From Robertkochia solimangrovi (GTDB lineage Bacteria > Bacteroidota > Bacteroidia > Flavobacteriales > Flavobacteriaceae), in assembly GCF_007279655.1 (NCBI RefSeq), contig NZ_QKWN01000001.1, positions 124,001 to 188,000 of the forward strand: a stretch of DNA of 64,000 bases. Reading direction: 5' to 3'. Below are positions 53,856-63,452 of the stretch, piece after piece. The notes below the pieces were generated by a model, which saw only the letters and a list, made by a program, of their open reading frames with translations, searched no databases and was not told the DNA's origin. Positions within the stretch are counted from its first letter, which is position 1, and every line of letters starts with the position of its first letter. The position numbers were made by a program, and so were the translations under genes.

Positions 53856-56492
53856 TTAGAAATTATATCTTACTGAGAAGTTCCAGGTAAGTCCGTTTCC
53901 GTAGAAATATCCGTAGTTATCTTTTTGGTTGATATATTCCTTATCAAAAAGGTTATATGCATTTCCTCTTAAAACGATGTTATTGTCACCGAAATTGAAC
54001 TTATAGGTTGCTCCAAGATCGAACAGAGAATACGCATCTAACTTTTCAGCCTGATAGGTCTCACCTGCCTCAGAAGAAGCAACAACGTCCTCTACGTCAA
54101 CAAATCCATAGAGATTTGCATACCCGTTCCAGTCAGCATCAACAGTAAGTACATCTGGAATGATCTGATAAGAAGTCCCTAAACCATAAGAAGTTTGAGG
54201 AGCCTGTCCAACATAAGTCCCGGTAAGATCAACATTATACGAAGCAACCTGCTCATTATTCGTGTTGTTTCTAACATTCACAGGAGATGATCCATCATAT
54301 TTCCAATCACCGATAGTGAATTGCCCTCTAAGCATAAAACCATAAGTTGGTCTCCATTTACCATCGATCTCAATACCTTTGTGCAACTGACCGATATTTG
54401 TAAAAGAGAATCCTGCATCATCAATAAACTCACCACCTGGAAGCGTGTACTCTCCGGTAGTATACAAGTATCGATTATCCCATTTCGTGATATAACCATT
54501 AAGGTTGGCTACGAAATCTCCAGCTTCAAACCTATAACCAGCTTCAAATCCGAAGATCTCCTCGTTATCAACTTCCGGATCAGCATACATTGTATTATCA
54601 TCATAGGAAGGGAAGATGTTATCAAGGAATGGTTGTCTTGAATATTTACCACTATTAACATAGACGGTATTTCCTTCTATAAAGTTCCATGATACACCAC
54701 CTTTGATGTTGTAACCTGAAATGTTCTTTGTTGAAGATTCTTTTGGAGTAGCGAAATTACCTCGATCTTCTCTTTTATAAGACTGGTTTGAGATTGCCCC
54801 TTGAACGAAAGCAGTGAAACCATTATTAGCATACTCTACTTGTCCGAAAGCCCCCTGATAATTGATATTCTCTGAATAATCATAATCGATTCTTTCATCT
54901 TCATCTGCATAGTTAAAAAGAGCCGCCCATGGATCCGGGTTGAAAGTCGCAGACACAACATAATCGTCTGGTCTTCCTGCAATTGGTTCAACACGCCCGT
55001 CAAGTCCTAAAAGATCGGTAATCTCACGGAAGTGATCTCCTGCATAGAATCTGAAATCAGCACCTACATTAAAAGTAAAGTTCTTTAATGTATCATAGCT
55101 ATAGTTAAATACTGTACCATACCAAGCGTGGTTATTTACAGAAGCTCTTAAGATAGTTCCGTTATAACCCTGGCTTAAATTATTCGCAACACTTGGGTTG
55201 TAAGTGTTCACAATATAGTTCCAGTCAATAAGACCGTTACTTGAAAGATAAGCTCCTCTTGTATCAGGATCTCCATTATCTACATAAGAAACTCCATTTC
55301 CGTAGTCTCCTGTTCCACCACCTCTACCAAATGATGCATAAACAACAGTAGAGAAACTTGATTTTTCAGAAATGTTCCAGTCCCAGTTTAAGTTAAGTAC
55401 GGGCTTGTGATAAAAGTTTCTTCTAAGTGAAAGATATTCTCCGTTCTTAAATCCATAGTTGTTATTAAAACGAATTCCATACTTATCATAAAGTTCCTGA
55501 CTCTTTGAAAAATTCTGATCGTGCCATTGTGGTGCACCGGTGATGAGGAAGTTAAAGTTATGGTCTCCTGCTTTTTTACCAACAGAAAAGAAATAGTTCT
55601 GACCCTGACCTTTAGTCCCGTTAGCATACTTACTGTGTGCCTGCCAGTAATCTAGAAGGAATGAGAATCCCCATCCACTGTCACTCATTCCTGTATTATA
55701 AGAAGCAGTTGTTTTGAAGTAACTTCCATTACCAACCATCACTCTCGCAAATCCTCCTTCAGTTTTATCAGTAGCACGTGTAACGATGTTAACCGTACCT
55801 CCCACAGAAGAAATCGCAAGTTTCGAAGAACCTAATCCACGCTGAATCTGAACACCATTGGCAACATCAGACATACCTGACCAGTTTGACCAGTACATAT
55901 TTCCATCTTCCATACCATTGATCGGTTGACCGTTAAGAAGGAACGCAGTGTTATTCTGACCAAAACCTCGAACAAACATTTGTGAATCTCCAAAACCTCC
56001 CGACTGGTTAGAAACATAAACGTTAGGGGTGTTTTTCAAAACTTCAGGAAATTCAACATTACCTACGGCTTTGGTTTGAATTTCAGTTACACTAACAGAT
56101 GAAACCGCGATAGGTGTTTGACGATCATTTGCGAGGTCGATTACTCCCGACCCTACAACTACAACACCTTCCAATTCTTCTGCATTGGAATTCAAAGTAA
56201 TTGTACCAAGGTCCAGAGAACCTCCGCTTAAAGTGAATCGTACATCTTTAGATACAAAACCAAGGTAAGAAAATGTCAATACCCCGGTATTGGAATCCAC
56301 ATTGATAGTAAAGTTCCCATCAAAGTCAGTAGTGGTTCCGGTTGATGAACCTTTTACCATTACATTAGCTCCCGGAAGTGGTTCGCCAAGATCGCCATCG
56401 ACTACCTTACCGGTAATCACCCCCTGTGCAAAAGCAGTGGTAACTGTAAGAAATAATACTGCAGTTAAAAAACAGTTGTAAATTTTTCTCAT
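53856..56492 (-). CDS. TonB-dependent receptor with carboxypeptidase-like domain
   Basis: An 878-residue outer-membrane receptor. After the signal (MRKIYNCFLTAVLFLTVTTAFA) a carboxypeptidase-like domain covers about 24-105 (GEPLPGANVMVKGSSTGT, DFDGNFTINVDS). The plug (about 130-240) has KNTPNVYVSNQSGGFGDSQMFVRGFGQNNTAFLLNGQPINGMEDG and KLAISSVGGTVNIVTR; the barrel ends in GNGLTWNFSVRYNF. The TonB box could be VVVVGSG. No SusD-like partner, hydrolase or siderophore gene is next to it, so the ligand is unknown. It has its own terminator and stands alone. Confidence 0.88.
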   Translation of the reverse strand: MRKIYNCFLTAVLFLTVTTAFAQGVITGKVVDGDLGEPLPGANVMVKGSSTGTTTDFDGNFTINVDSNTGVLTFSYLGFVSKDVRFTLSGGSLDLGTITLNSNAEELEGVVVVGSGVIDLANDRQTPIAVSSVSVTEIQTKAVGNVEFPEVLKNTPNVYVSNQSGGFGDSQMFVRGFGQNNTAFLLNGQPINGMEDGNMYWSNWSGMSDVANGVQIQRGLGSSKLAISSVGGTVNIVTRATDKTEGGFARVMVGNGSYFKTTASYNTGMSDSGWGFSFLLDYWQAHSKYANGTKGQGQNYFFSVGKKAGDHNFNFLITGAPQWHDQNFSKSQELYDKYGIRFNNNYGFKNGEYLSLRRNFYHKPVLNLNWDWNISEKSSFSTVVYASFGRGGGTGDYGNGVSYVDNGDPDTRGAYLSSNGLIDWNYIVNTYNPSVANNLSQGYNGTILRASVNNHAWYGTVFNYSYDTLKNFTFNVGADFRFYAGDHFREITDLLGLDGRVEPIAGRPDDYVVSATFNPDPWAALFNYADEDERIDYDYSENINYQGAFGQVEYANNGFTAFVQGAISNQSYKREDRGNFATPKESSTKNISGYNIKGGVSWNFIEGNTVYVNSGKYSRQPFLDNIFPSYDDNTMYADPEVDNEEIFGFEAGYRFEAGDFVANLNGYITKWDNRYLYTTGEYTLPGGEFIDDAGFSFTNIGQLHKGIEIDGKWRPTYGFMLRGQFTIGDWKYDGSSPVNVRNNTNNEQVASYNVDLTGTYVGQAPQTSYGLGTSYQIIPDVLTVDADWNGYANLYGFVDVEDVVASSEAGETYQAEKLDAYSLFDLGATYKFNFGDNNIVLRGNAYNLFDKEYINQKDNYGYFYGNGLTWNFSVRYNF

Positions 56493-56583
56493 TGAATAAT
56501 TGATTTTTGTTTGTCCCGCAAAATTCCTCTATTCGAAGAATTCTGAGTTTACCTAAATGTTAAATAAAATTAAACTAAAACAA

Positions 56584-56623
56584 AAATAGCTGAAAAACTC
56601 AATTTGATGAGATTCAGCTATTT
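56584..56623 (-). terminator. terminator of the DUF3108-kynA-M23-pgi operon
   Basis: An 11-bp perfect stem (56584-56594 with 56613-56623) whose loop contains a further small CTCA/TGAG pairing. On the minus strand a T-rich tail follows. It lies 38 bases after the pgi stop. Confidence 0.75.
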
Positions 56624-56661
56624 ATAAATATAAATTTTATGTATTTGTTAATTGTTAGCCT

Positions 56662-58299
56662 TTATTTCTTAAAATGTGTTAACAAATTAACGGTAGATTT
56701 ATCATGTTTTCCGATTTCGGGACTTTTTATGTCTTTAAGAATGTTGTTCGCAAGCTGCTTTCCAAGCTCAACTCCCCATTGATCGTAGCTGAAAATGTTC
56801 CAGATCACTCCCTGAACGAAAATTTTATGCTCATACATTGCGATGATCTCCCCTAAAGATTGCGGTGTTAGTTTGTCGATCAGAATGGTGTTCGTCGGCT
56901 TATTTCCTTCAAATAATTTAAAAGGTAATAGCTTTTCAATTTCTGCTTCCGACATCCCTTTATCCTTTAATTCAGCTACTACCTCATCCTTTTCCTTACC
57001 CATTAGCAGGGCTTCGGTCTGAGCAAAGAAATTCGCCATTAGCTTATCATGGTGATCAGTATCCCCATGAAGAGATTCCATGAATCCGATAAAATCTGCC
57101 GGAATTAATTTAGTACCCTGATGTATCAACTGGAAAAATGCATGTTGAGAGTTCGTTCCGGGCTCTCCCCAGATAATTGTTCCTGTCTGATAATCTACGC
57201 GATTACCAGAACGGTCAATACTTTTACCGTTACTCTCCATGATTCCCTGCTGCAAATAGGCTGATAAACGATGTAGATATTGTGTATACGGAATGATCGC
57301 TTCGCTTTCCGCTCCATAGAAATTGTTGTACCATACACTTAGTAAAGCCAGTACCACCGGTATATTCCTTTCAAAGGGCGTTTCTTTGAAATGATTATCC
57401 ATCGCTCTTGCTCCATCCAGCATTTTCTCGAAATTATCATAGCCCGCAGCCAGTGCGATCGACAATCCTACAGCGCTCCAAAGTGAGAATCGACCTCCTA
57501 CCCAATCCCACATAGGGAAAACATTATCCGGGTGGATTCCAAATTCATCAACCTTTTCGAGGTTGGTCGATACTGCAACGAAATGTTTGGCTACATCTTC
57601 CTGTTTTGCATGCTCCAGAAACCATTTTCGAATCGTAGTTGCATTGCTAATGGTTTCCTGCGTCGTAAAGGTTTTCGAAACAATAACAAAAAGTGTTGTT
57701 TCGGGATCTAGGCCTTTCAACGATTCATAGACATGATCTCCGTCGACATTGCTAACGAAGCGTACATTGAGATGATTCTCATAAAATTTAAGCGCCTCGG
57801 TAACCATTGCCGGCCCCAGGTCTGAACCACCGATTCCTATATTTACGACGTCGGTAAATGCTTTTCCGGTATAGCCCTTTCTGGTACCGTCGATCACTTC
57901 GTTAGAAAATGATTTGATCTTTTCCCTTACGGCATATACTTCAGGAATCACATTCACACCATCCACCAACACTTCATCCTTGGCAGCAGCTCTCAGTGCC
58001 GTATGCAGTACTGCACGACCTTCGGTTTCATTGATGATATCCCCCCCGAAATAAGCCTTAATAGCCTCCTTTAGTTTGACATCTTCAGCGAGCTCCAACA
58101 AAAGATTAAAGCTGGTATTGTCGATTCTGTTCTTGGAAAAGTCCAGATAGAAATCATTCCATTCAATTTTGAAGCGGTCAGCCCTTGCAGGATCTTCCTT
58201 GAAAAGGGCCTGCATCTGCATTCCTTTTACTTCTTCAAAATGTTCTTTTAATTTATTCCAGGCCTGCGTTCCTTTCGGATCAATCGCGGATAAAGCCAT
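56662..58299 (-). CDS. pgi: glucose-6-phosphate isomerase
   Basis: Pgi (545 residues) interconverts glucose-6-phosphate and fructose-6-phosphate in glycolysis and gluconeogenesis. The signatures are [52 protein letters not shown] and [23 protein letters not shown] with the catalytic Glu and His. The length is that of the long (E. coli-like) form. The ATG at 58299 lies 1 base after the M23 stop, so translation is probably coupled. It is last in the operon. Confidence 0.97.
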   Translation of the reverse strand: MALSAIDPKGTQAWNKLKEHFEEVKGMQMQALFKEDPARADRFKIEWNDFYLDFSKNRIDNTSFNLLLELAEDVKLKEAIKAYFGGDIINETEGRAVLHTALRAAAKDEVLVDGVNVIPEVYAVREKIKSFSNEVIDGTRKGYTGKAFTDVVNIGIGGSDLGPAMVTEALKFYENHLNVRFVSNVDGDHVYESLKGLDPETTLFVIVSKTFTTQETISNATTIRKWFLEHAKQEDVAKHFVAVSTNLEKVDEFGIHPDNVFPMWDWVGGRFSLWSAVGLSIALAAGYDNFEKMLDGARAMDNHFKETPFERNIPVVLALLSVWYNNFYGAESEAIIPYTQYLHRLSAYLQQGIMESNGKSIDRSGNRVDYQTGTIIWGEPGTNSQHAFFQLIHQGTKLIPADFIGFMESLHGDTDHHDKLMANFFAQTEALLMGKEKDEVVAELKDKGMSEAEIEKLLPFKLFEGNKPTNTILIDKLTPQSLGEIIAMYEHKIFVQGVIWNIFSYDQWGVELGKQLANNILKDIKSPEIGKHDKSTVNLLTHFKK

Positions 58300-58300
58300 A

Positions 58301-59602
58301 TTATTGATTTAATGTTATTAATTCATTCTCAAGCGAATCCTTGTTTTCCTCAGGATAGGCTATAGCCTCCAGCTGTAAACGTACCGGAGAGATGAAATCC
58401 ATGTAACGCGTTCTCAAACTATCATGAATCGGTTCTGCATCAGGCAACTTCTGACGGAACGGATCCACCTGGCTCCCGTTTTTCCAGAAACGGTAACAAA
58501 CGTGAGGCCCACTCGTATTCCCAGTCATCCCAACGGTCCCTATCACATCACCCTGCTTAACGAAATCACCGACTCTTACCAGTCGTTTCTGCATGTGCAG
58601 ATACTGTGTTGAATAAGTGCTGTTATGTTTGATCTTAACAAAGTTCCCATTACCTCCACGGCGCGTAGATTCGATTACGGTTCCATTAGCTGTCGCAAGT
58701 ATAGGAGTTCCTACCGGTGCTGCGAAATCAGTGCCCTTATGAGGACGGATCTTGTTTCCGTAATAGGCAATTCTTCTTTTAAGATTGTATCGTGAAGAGA
58801 TTCTGCTGAATTGAACCGGAGCTCTCAGGAAGGCTCTTCTTAAGTTCTTGGCATCTTCATCGAAATAATCTATAATATGTTTCGTAGAATCCGTTTCGAA
58901 CCTAAACGCATAAACCGGCTCACCCTTATGTTCAAAATAAGCAGCTTTGATCTTGTCGATACCTGCATAGATCGTATCGTCGATATACTTCTCAGTGAAG
59001 ATAACCTTAAACCGGTCTCCCTCCTGAATTCTGAAGAAATCGATCGTCCAGGCATAAATATCAGAGAGTTTATAGGCGATAAGCGGACTCATACCCTGCC
59101 CCTGAAAGGTCTCGTACAGCGTACTGTTAATCACTCCGGCTGCTTCTCTTTCCACTATTTTTACAGGCTTACTACCTTTGATAACCTTGGTTGAATCCCG
59201 AAAATCGACCACTACATAATCGATCGTATTAGGCTGATAGATAAAACATAACGGGCGCTGCAATGAATCTTCTTTATTACAAAGTAATGTATAAGGTTTC
59301 CCTGCCTGAAGGCTTGCAATATTAAAAGAATCCTTTGCTCCTTCAACGATCTGGTAGATCTCAGGATAATCAAGTTTATTCCGCTGAAGGATAGCTCCGA
59401 AACTATCACCGGATTTTATAGTATCTCTGACAACATGATAGTCGTTCAGATTATAACCGAATTCGTGAACTTCTATCGGTTTAACCTCTTCAGGTTTTAT
59501 GGTCACCACCGATTCTTCCACTTTTGTGGGTTTAGTTTCCTCCTTACATCCTCCTGCCAATGCTCCAACAAGCATCAGGCCTACCAATACATTTTTAAAC
59601 AT
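58301..59602 (-). CDS. M23 peptidoglycan peptidase lipoprotein with altered zinc ligand
   Basis: A 433-residue lipoprotein (lipobox AGGC, Cys19). A LysM-like or OapA-like region (about 55-130) precedes an M23 (LytM/LasA) domain at about 285-385. Zinc ligands H288 and D292 ([11 protein letters not shown]) and H336 (YLHMQKR) are normal. The HxH motif reads HVC (H367, C369), so the third zinc ligand is Cys. I recall the same spelling in other Bacteroidota, so it is probably a family trait. It should cut or sense peptide cross-links in the wall. It touches kynA without a gap and pgi with 1 base. Confidence 0.9.
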   Translation of the reverse strand: MFKNVLVGLMLVGALAGGCKEETKPTKVEESVVTIKPEEVKPIEVHEFGYNLNDYHVVRDTIKSGDSFGAILQRNKLDYPEIYQIVEGAKDSFNIASLQAGKPYTLLCNKEDSLQRPLCFIYQPNTIDYVVVDFRDSTKVIKGSKPVKIVEREAAGVINSTLYETFQGQGMSPLIAYKLSDIYAWTIDFFRIQEGDRFKVIFTEKYIDDTIYAGIDKIKAAYFEHKGEPVYAFRFETDSTKHIIDYFDEDAKNLRRAFLRAPVQFSRISSRYNLKRRIAYYGNKIRPHKGTDFAAPVGTPILATANGTVIESTRRGGNGNFVKIKHNSTYSTQYLHMQKRLVRVGDFVKQGDVIGTVGMTGNTSGPHVCYRFWKNGSQVDPFRQKLPDAEPIHDSLRTRYMDFISPVRLQLEAIAYPEENKDSLENELITLNQ

Positions 59603-60568
59603 TTACTCTTTAATTTTCGGATTAAAAATATGATCTACCCATTGTTTGCCCCAATCCGACTTTTCACGATCAGTCCAAAATTCAGGAAAAAAGATGATTT
59701 TCTGAAAATTTGGAGGTAAATATTGTCGCCAATTTGTTCCACCGGTAGCATCGATCGCTTTTTCTCCTTTGCTAAGGTGGCGATATGCCGCCCCCATATG
59801 CATGAGATTCCAGTTAACATTCGCGTTCACATCTAAAGCTCGCATAGCCTCGATAAGTCTGGGGTTTTCTCTGGCCTCCCGGGGTAGTGCCAGATATTTA
59901 TCATATAAGGTCATCCCCTTAACCGCGTGCGCAATTCGCATAAAGCGAGGGGTATATCTATATTCGAATTGTTTCAGGGTGAGCGTTTTCTCTCCTGTCG
60001 CTGTATCAACGGCACCTTTCTTCCAATATATATTCTCATAGAGTTCTTCTAATGAACTCGAGCTATCAAATTTACCAACTACCGTATTATGCACCAAATT
60101 GATCAGTGGCGTCGCATAGATCTCTATCATTCTGAATTGAGCAGACTGAAACCCACTGGCCGGAAGTAGCGACATCCTGTATTGCAGGAATTGTTCACGA
60201 TCCATTCCGTTGATCATAATATCAAAGGAAGAAATCAGTGCTTTATAGTAATTATTGATCCGATTGATCCGCTGTACATAAAAATCAACCTGTTGCAACT
60301 TATCATCAATGATCTGTTTTTGTTCATGGATGATCAGTTTAAAATATAATTCTGTGATCTGGTGATACATAATGAAGATCTCTTCATCCGGAAAATGTGT
60401 CCTTGGAACCTGCAGACTCAAAAGCGTATCCAAATGGATGTAGTCCCAATAGGTCAGGTATCGTTCGTGCAGTAATCCATCGAGATAAGAACCGAGGTCC
60501 TGACCCGAATTTTTGTATTTCTCTTCAAGTTTTGCAATGCGCTCTTCAATCTCCGCTCTAATCGCCAT
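59603..60568 (-). CDS. kynA: tryptophan 2,3-dioxygenase family protein
   Basis: A 321-residue heme protein of the tryptophan 2,3-dioxygenase family, which opens the indole ring to give N-formylkynurenine. Motifs in order: LTYWDYIHLDTLLSLQ (about 38-53), IMYHQITELYFKLIIHE (66-82), LPASGFQSAQFRMIE (135-149), the heme His at about 257 in NLMHMGAAYRHL, and DATGGTNWRQYL near the end. The ATG overlaps the DUF3108 stop by one base, and its stop abuts the M23 ATG. No other kynurenine gene is near, so the purpose of this operon grouping is unclear. Confidence 0.92.
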   Translation of the reverse strand: MAIRAEIEERIAKLEEKYKNSGQDLGSYLDGLLHERYLTYWDYIHLDTLLSLQVPRTHFPDEEIFIMYHQITELYFKLIIHEQKQIIDDKLQQVDFYVQRINRINNYYKALISSFDIMINGMDREQFLQYRMSLLPASGFQSAQFRMIEIYATPLINLVHNTVVGKFDSSSSLEELYENIYWKKGAVDTATGEKTLTLKQFEYRYTPRFMRIAHAVKGMTLYDKYLALPREARENPRLIEAMRALDVNANVNWNLMHMGAAYRHLSKGEKAIDATGGTNWRQYLPPNFQKIIFFPEFWTDREKSDWGKQWVDHIFNPKIKE

Positions 60569-61359
60569 TAATCAACTTTAATTTTAAATTGATGTTTCAA
60601 TCCTTTAAATGCCTCCAGGTCTGCCTTCAGAGACCCGATCATCAAGTCTGCTTTAATTCGAATCGGCACTTTATTCTTATCATCTGAAACCCAAAGTGTT
60701 AAGCTTTCCTCTTCTTTAAAGACCCTCCCAGATTGTACATAAGGCCGAAATTTAAGACAATTTACATTACCAAACTTGGTATTTACCTCTTCTCTTCCCA
60801 GGAATTTAAGTTTAAATCGAAATGGTTTATCATCATCATACAACAAATCCAATATAATTTCCTCTCCCACCTTGAGATCTTCTGCCTGATAATTCTCTCT
60901 AAGAAAATAAAAAGCCGATAACAGATCCTGAATTTCATTATTGGTTTCTATTGTCTTGGTAGTTCCGTGCTTATGATTGGTCACCACCGCCTCGTTATCC
61001 TGATGATTGAAATTTATTTCAAGATCCTTGGTATACCCTCCTTCATCGATCTGTCTGATAAACCGGTAGGGCTTTCCATCCTGTTTATCAAAATAACTCT
61101 CATAATTATCGTCTACCGCAAAAAACCAACGGGCAAGTCCGGTGGTCTTGCCTTTCCCCACCACATGATATACCGATTTTCCTTTTAGCATTTCATCTTT
61201 TAACTCCAGAGTTGCATAGCTGGCGTTGAACACTCCGTAATGTATTCGAAACTGAAACCATTCACCACCCTGAAAAGAAGAATTAAACACAGGTTCTTCG
61301 TTCTGATAAGCAAAACTGGTCAGTAAAAATATTAGTATGACAGGGATAATTTTTCTCAT
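60568..61359 (-). CDS. DUF3108 periplasmic protein
   Basis: A 263-residue exported protein (signal MRKIIPVILIFLLTSFAYQ). The mature part fits DUF3108: GGEWFQFRIHYGVFNASYATLEL, VYHVVGKGKTTGLARWFFAVDDNYESYFDK, and ESLTLWVSDDKNKVPIRIKADLMIGSLKADL near the end. This beta-barrel-like fold is related to lipid- or sugar-carrier proteins, but the job is unknown. I start at the ATG at 61359; an upstream start would add 13 residues before the signal. It is first in the operon and overlaps kynA by one base. Confidence 0.85.
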   Translation of the reverse strand: MRKIIPVILIFLLTSFAYQNEEPVFNSSFQGGEWFQFRIHYGVFNASYATLELKDEMLKGKSVYHVVGKGKTTGLARWFFAVDDNYESYFDKQDGKPYRFIRQIDEGGYTKDLEINFNHQDNEAVVTNHKHGTTKTIETNNEIQDLLSAFYFLRENYQAEDLKVGEEIILDLLYDDDKPFRFKLKFLGREEVNTKFGNVNCLKFRPYVQSGRVFKEEESLTLWVSDDKNKVPIRIKADLMIGSLKADLEAFKGLKHQFKIKVD

Positions 61360-61610
61360 GTTCTGAATATGGCGTAAAAATAATAAAATCAGAAACATTT
61401 ACTGTTCAAACGCAGCAAAATCAAAATATTGTCAATACAGAATTTTTAACACACCCTAAAAGTATAAATCCTTCAGAATTAATTTATTCCGCATCGCATC
61501 ATTTACTTACAAATTCGAATCCAGCAAATGCCCCGGCATATTTAACTGCAACAGCCATGCCATTAATAAGACGACCAAAAAGTATCCTTGTTACAACGGT
61601 AATATCCAAT

Positions 61611-61696
61611 ATTACAGTAAACAGTGAAGCAGTAAGGCAGTAAGGCAGTAAGCAGTAGGCTGTAAACCGTAAGCTGTTTTCCGTTTCCCGTTTTCT
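61611..61696. repeat. degenerate 7-8 bp tandem repeats, array A
   Basis: About eleven degenerate copies of a 7-8 base unit GCAGTAAG that drift to GCTGTAA, ACCGTAA and then CCGTTTT. The stretch has no spacer structure, so it is not a CRISPR. The region between DUF3108 and array A (61360-61610) holds no gene I can support. Confidence 0.7.
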
Positions 61697-61765
61697 AATT
61701 AAGGAAACAAATATCAAAATCGAAAGTTTAAAATGTCACAGGCGAATTCAAATTAATTAATCCTT

Positions 61766-61830
61766 AACCCTGTTACCTGTTACGTTGTGACGTTGTTACT
61801 TGTAACCATTTAACGTGTCACCTTGTAACA
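61766..61830. repeat. degenerate 7-8 bp tandem repeats, array B
   Basis: About eight degenerate units built on CTGTTAC / GTTGTGAC / CTTGTAAC. It is of a different motif from array A, about 70 bases away. Similar drifting repeats are common in intergenic stretches of Bacteroidota as far as I recall, often near 23S-intervening-type four-helix-bundle genes, but no such gene is visible here. Confidence 0.65.
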
Positions 61831-61885
61831 TAAATAGCAGAAAACGCAACACACATTACCATAAGTGATTACGAAGCGTATTAAA

Positions 61886-61990
61886 AGAAAAAAGCCCGGC
61901 GCGAAGCCGGGCTTTTCCATTAACCAACCAAAAACTTTAAATTATGAAAACTTTACTTAAAGTCAGCAAAAGGGCACCACCCACTTTTGC
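61886..61990 (-). ncRNA. candidate small RNA of about 105 nt
   Basis: A full transcription unit without a gene. A perfect -7 box lies at 61996-62003 (minus strand TATATTTG), a start is expected near 61990, and a strong terminator follows at 61890-61916. The predicted RNA begins with a hairpin: its first 7 bases pair with bases 61965-61971 around a G-rich loop, and four more pairs are possible upstream of that. A second weak pairing joins ACTTTAA and TTAAAGT in the AU-rich middle. No ORF of note lies on this strand. It is not 6S, tmRNA, SRP RNA or RNase P RNA as far as I can judge. It lies about 120 bases downstream of hppD, and an alternative is a long 3' tail of that mRNA. Confidence 0.6.
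61890..61916 (-). terminator. terminator of the small-RNA candidate
   Basis: An 11-bp GC-rich perfect stem (61890-61900 with 61906-61916) and GCGAA loop, followed on the minus strand by a T run with one C. It could also end read-through from hppD, whose stop is 197 bases upstream. Confidence 0.88.
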
Positions 61991-61995
61991 GACTG

Positions 61996-62003
61996 CAAAT
62001 ATA
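61996..62003 (-). promoter_or_regulatory. -7 box of the small-RNA candidate
   Basis: Read on the minus strand this is TATATTTG followed by CAG, identical to the rplU and HU boxes. The bases at the TTTG position are GGAC, so the upstream element is missing. Confidence 0.55.
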
Positions 62004-62112
62004 CGTCGAGTTCCGAGTTTTGTCCTCGCGTTATTATAAGTTTAACTTTTTTAACAACCAGAATGCAACGGGTTGAAAAAAACAGTGTGTTTTTGGCAAC
62101 AATTCGGTCATT

Positions 62113-63252
62113 TTATAGCGTTCCACGCATTTCCTGTTCCCTTTCAATCGCCTCAAAAAGGGCTTTAAAGTTTCCTTTACCAAAGGATTTTGCACCTTTT
62201 CTTTGAATTATTTCAAAGAACATAGTCGGCCTGTCGAGAACTGGCTTTGTAAATAGCTGTAATAAATAGCCTTCATCATCCCGATCGATCAAGATTCCCA
62301 ATTCCTTAAGCGGCTCCAGATCTTCGTCTATTTCACCTACACGATCCAGAACTGTATCATAATAGGTCTCGGGAACATAGAGAAATTCCACACCTCTTGA
62401 CTTAAGCGCTTTGACTGTTTCAATAATATTATCGGTAGCAACTGCAATATGCTGGACACCGGCTCCATTATAGAAATCGATATATTCTTCGATCTGAGAT
62501 TTTTTCCTCCCTTCAGCAGGCTCGTTGATCGGAAATTTGATCCTTCCGTTTCCATTGCTCATCACTTTACTCATCAAGGCTGTGTAATCGGTGGAAATAT
62601 CCTTATCGTCAAAGGAAACCAATTGGGCAAATCCCATAACTTTCGCATAGAATTGACACCATTTATTCATCTCATTCCAACCAACATTACCCACCATATG
62701 ATCGATATACTTAAGTCCGACCGGAGCAGGCTTAAATTCCGGATTCCATGCTTTAAAACCAGGCATAAACGCTCCGGAATAATTCTTTCTTTCCACGAAG
62801 ATATGTACGGTTTCTCCATAGGTATGAATCCCTGACAAAACAACCTCCCCTTGGTCATCAGAAATAGTCTTCGGCTCCATATAGGGCTCTGCTCCACGCT
62901 TAACGGTTTCTTCAAAACTTTGAGTTGCATCATCGACCCAAAGGGCAACCACTTTCACCCCATCTCCATGTTTTTCAATATGCGCATTCACATCGCCTCC
63001 CTTTTGCAAAGGAGAAGTCAGCACTAACCTGATCTTATCCTGCTGAAGTACATAGGAGACCCGGTCTTTCATTCCTGTTTCCAAACCCGAATAGGCAACC
63101 GGTTGAAAACCCCACGCGGTTTGGTAATAATGGGCCGCCTGCTTGGCATTCCCAACATATAATTCAACGTAATCTGTTCCCAGCAATGGCAGAAAATCCG
63201 CTGCTGACTCAACTGTTTTATCAAGGTTTAAAGATGATGTATCTGTAGTCAT
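62113..63252 (-). CDS. hppD: 4-hydroxyphenylpyruvate dioxygenase
   Basis: HPPD (379 residues) converts 4-hydroxyphenylpyruvate to homogentisate in tyrosine breakdown. Two vicinal-oxygen-chelate domains are present (about 25-160 and 175-365). The iron ligands are in YIDHMVGNV (H185), GVQHIAVAT (H268) and MFFEIIQRKG (E347). I start at the ATG at 63252; a TTG three codons earlier is unlikely. It is 200 bases after hmgA in the same direction. No terminator directly follows; the nearest is at 61890-61916. Confidence 0.96.
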   Translation of the reverse strand: MTTDTSSLNLDKTVESAADFLPLLGTDYVELYVGNAKQAAHYYQTAWGFQPVAYSGLETGMKDRVSYVLQQDKIRLVLTSPLQKGGDVNAHIEKHGDGVKVVALWVDDATQSFEETVKRGAEPYMEPKTISDDQGEVVLSGIHTYGETVHIFVERKNYSGAFMPGFKAWNPEFKPAPVGLKYIDHMVGNVGWNEMNKWCQFYAKVMGFAQLVSFDDKDISTDYTALMSKVMSNGNGRIKFPINEPAEGRKKSQIEEYIDFYNGAGVQHIAVATDNIIETVKALKSRGVEFLYVPETYYDTVLDRVGEIDEDLEPLKELGILIDRDDEGYLLQLFTKPVLDRPTMFFEIIQRKGAKSFGKGNFKALFEAIEREQEMRGTL

Positions 63253-63452
63253 AATATTCAATTTTTATCATATCCCGCATCCTGTTAAAGCAATGATCTG
63301 ACCACTAGGAACAGCGAAGATATGATCGTTTTTTTAATAGCAATTTAGTAATACTCCCAATAAATTCAAGCTCGCTTAGCTGCCTGACTCAATGAAATTA
63401 CCTCACCACATCGCTCTGAGATGAGCCGTTATGTCTACTCTGTAATTAAGCA

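Noticed and set aside
61499-61717. 72-residue minus-strand open frame
   Set aside because: Half of it translates the repeat array (array A), it starts at a non-ATG codon and has no relative that I recognise. The end TRILFGRLINGMAVAVKYAG looks more protein-like but is too short to support a call.
61611-61830. possible CRISPR array
   Set aside because: The units are 7-8 bases, directly joined and drifting; there are no constant repeats with unique spacers and no cas genes.
61944-62039. 31-residue plus-strand ORF beginning MKTLLKVSKRAPPTF
   Set aside because: It runs antisense over the small-RNA candidate and its promoter; conservation of the RNA would explain it, and no ribosome site or promoter is seen.
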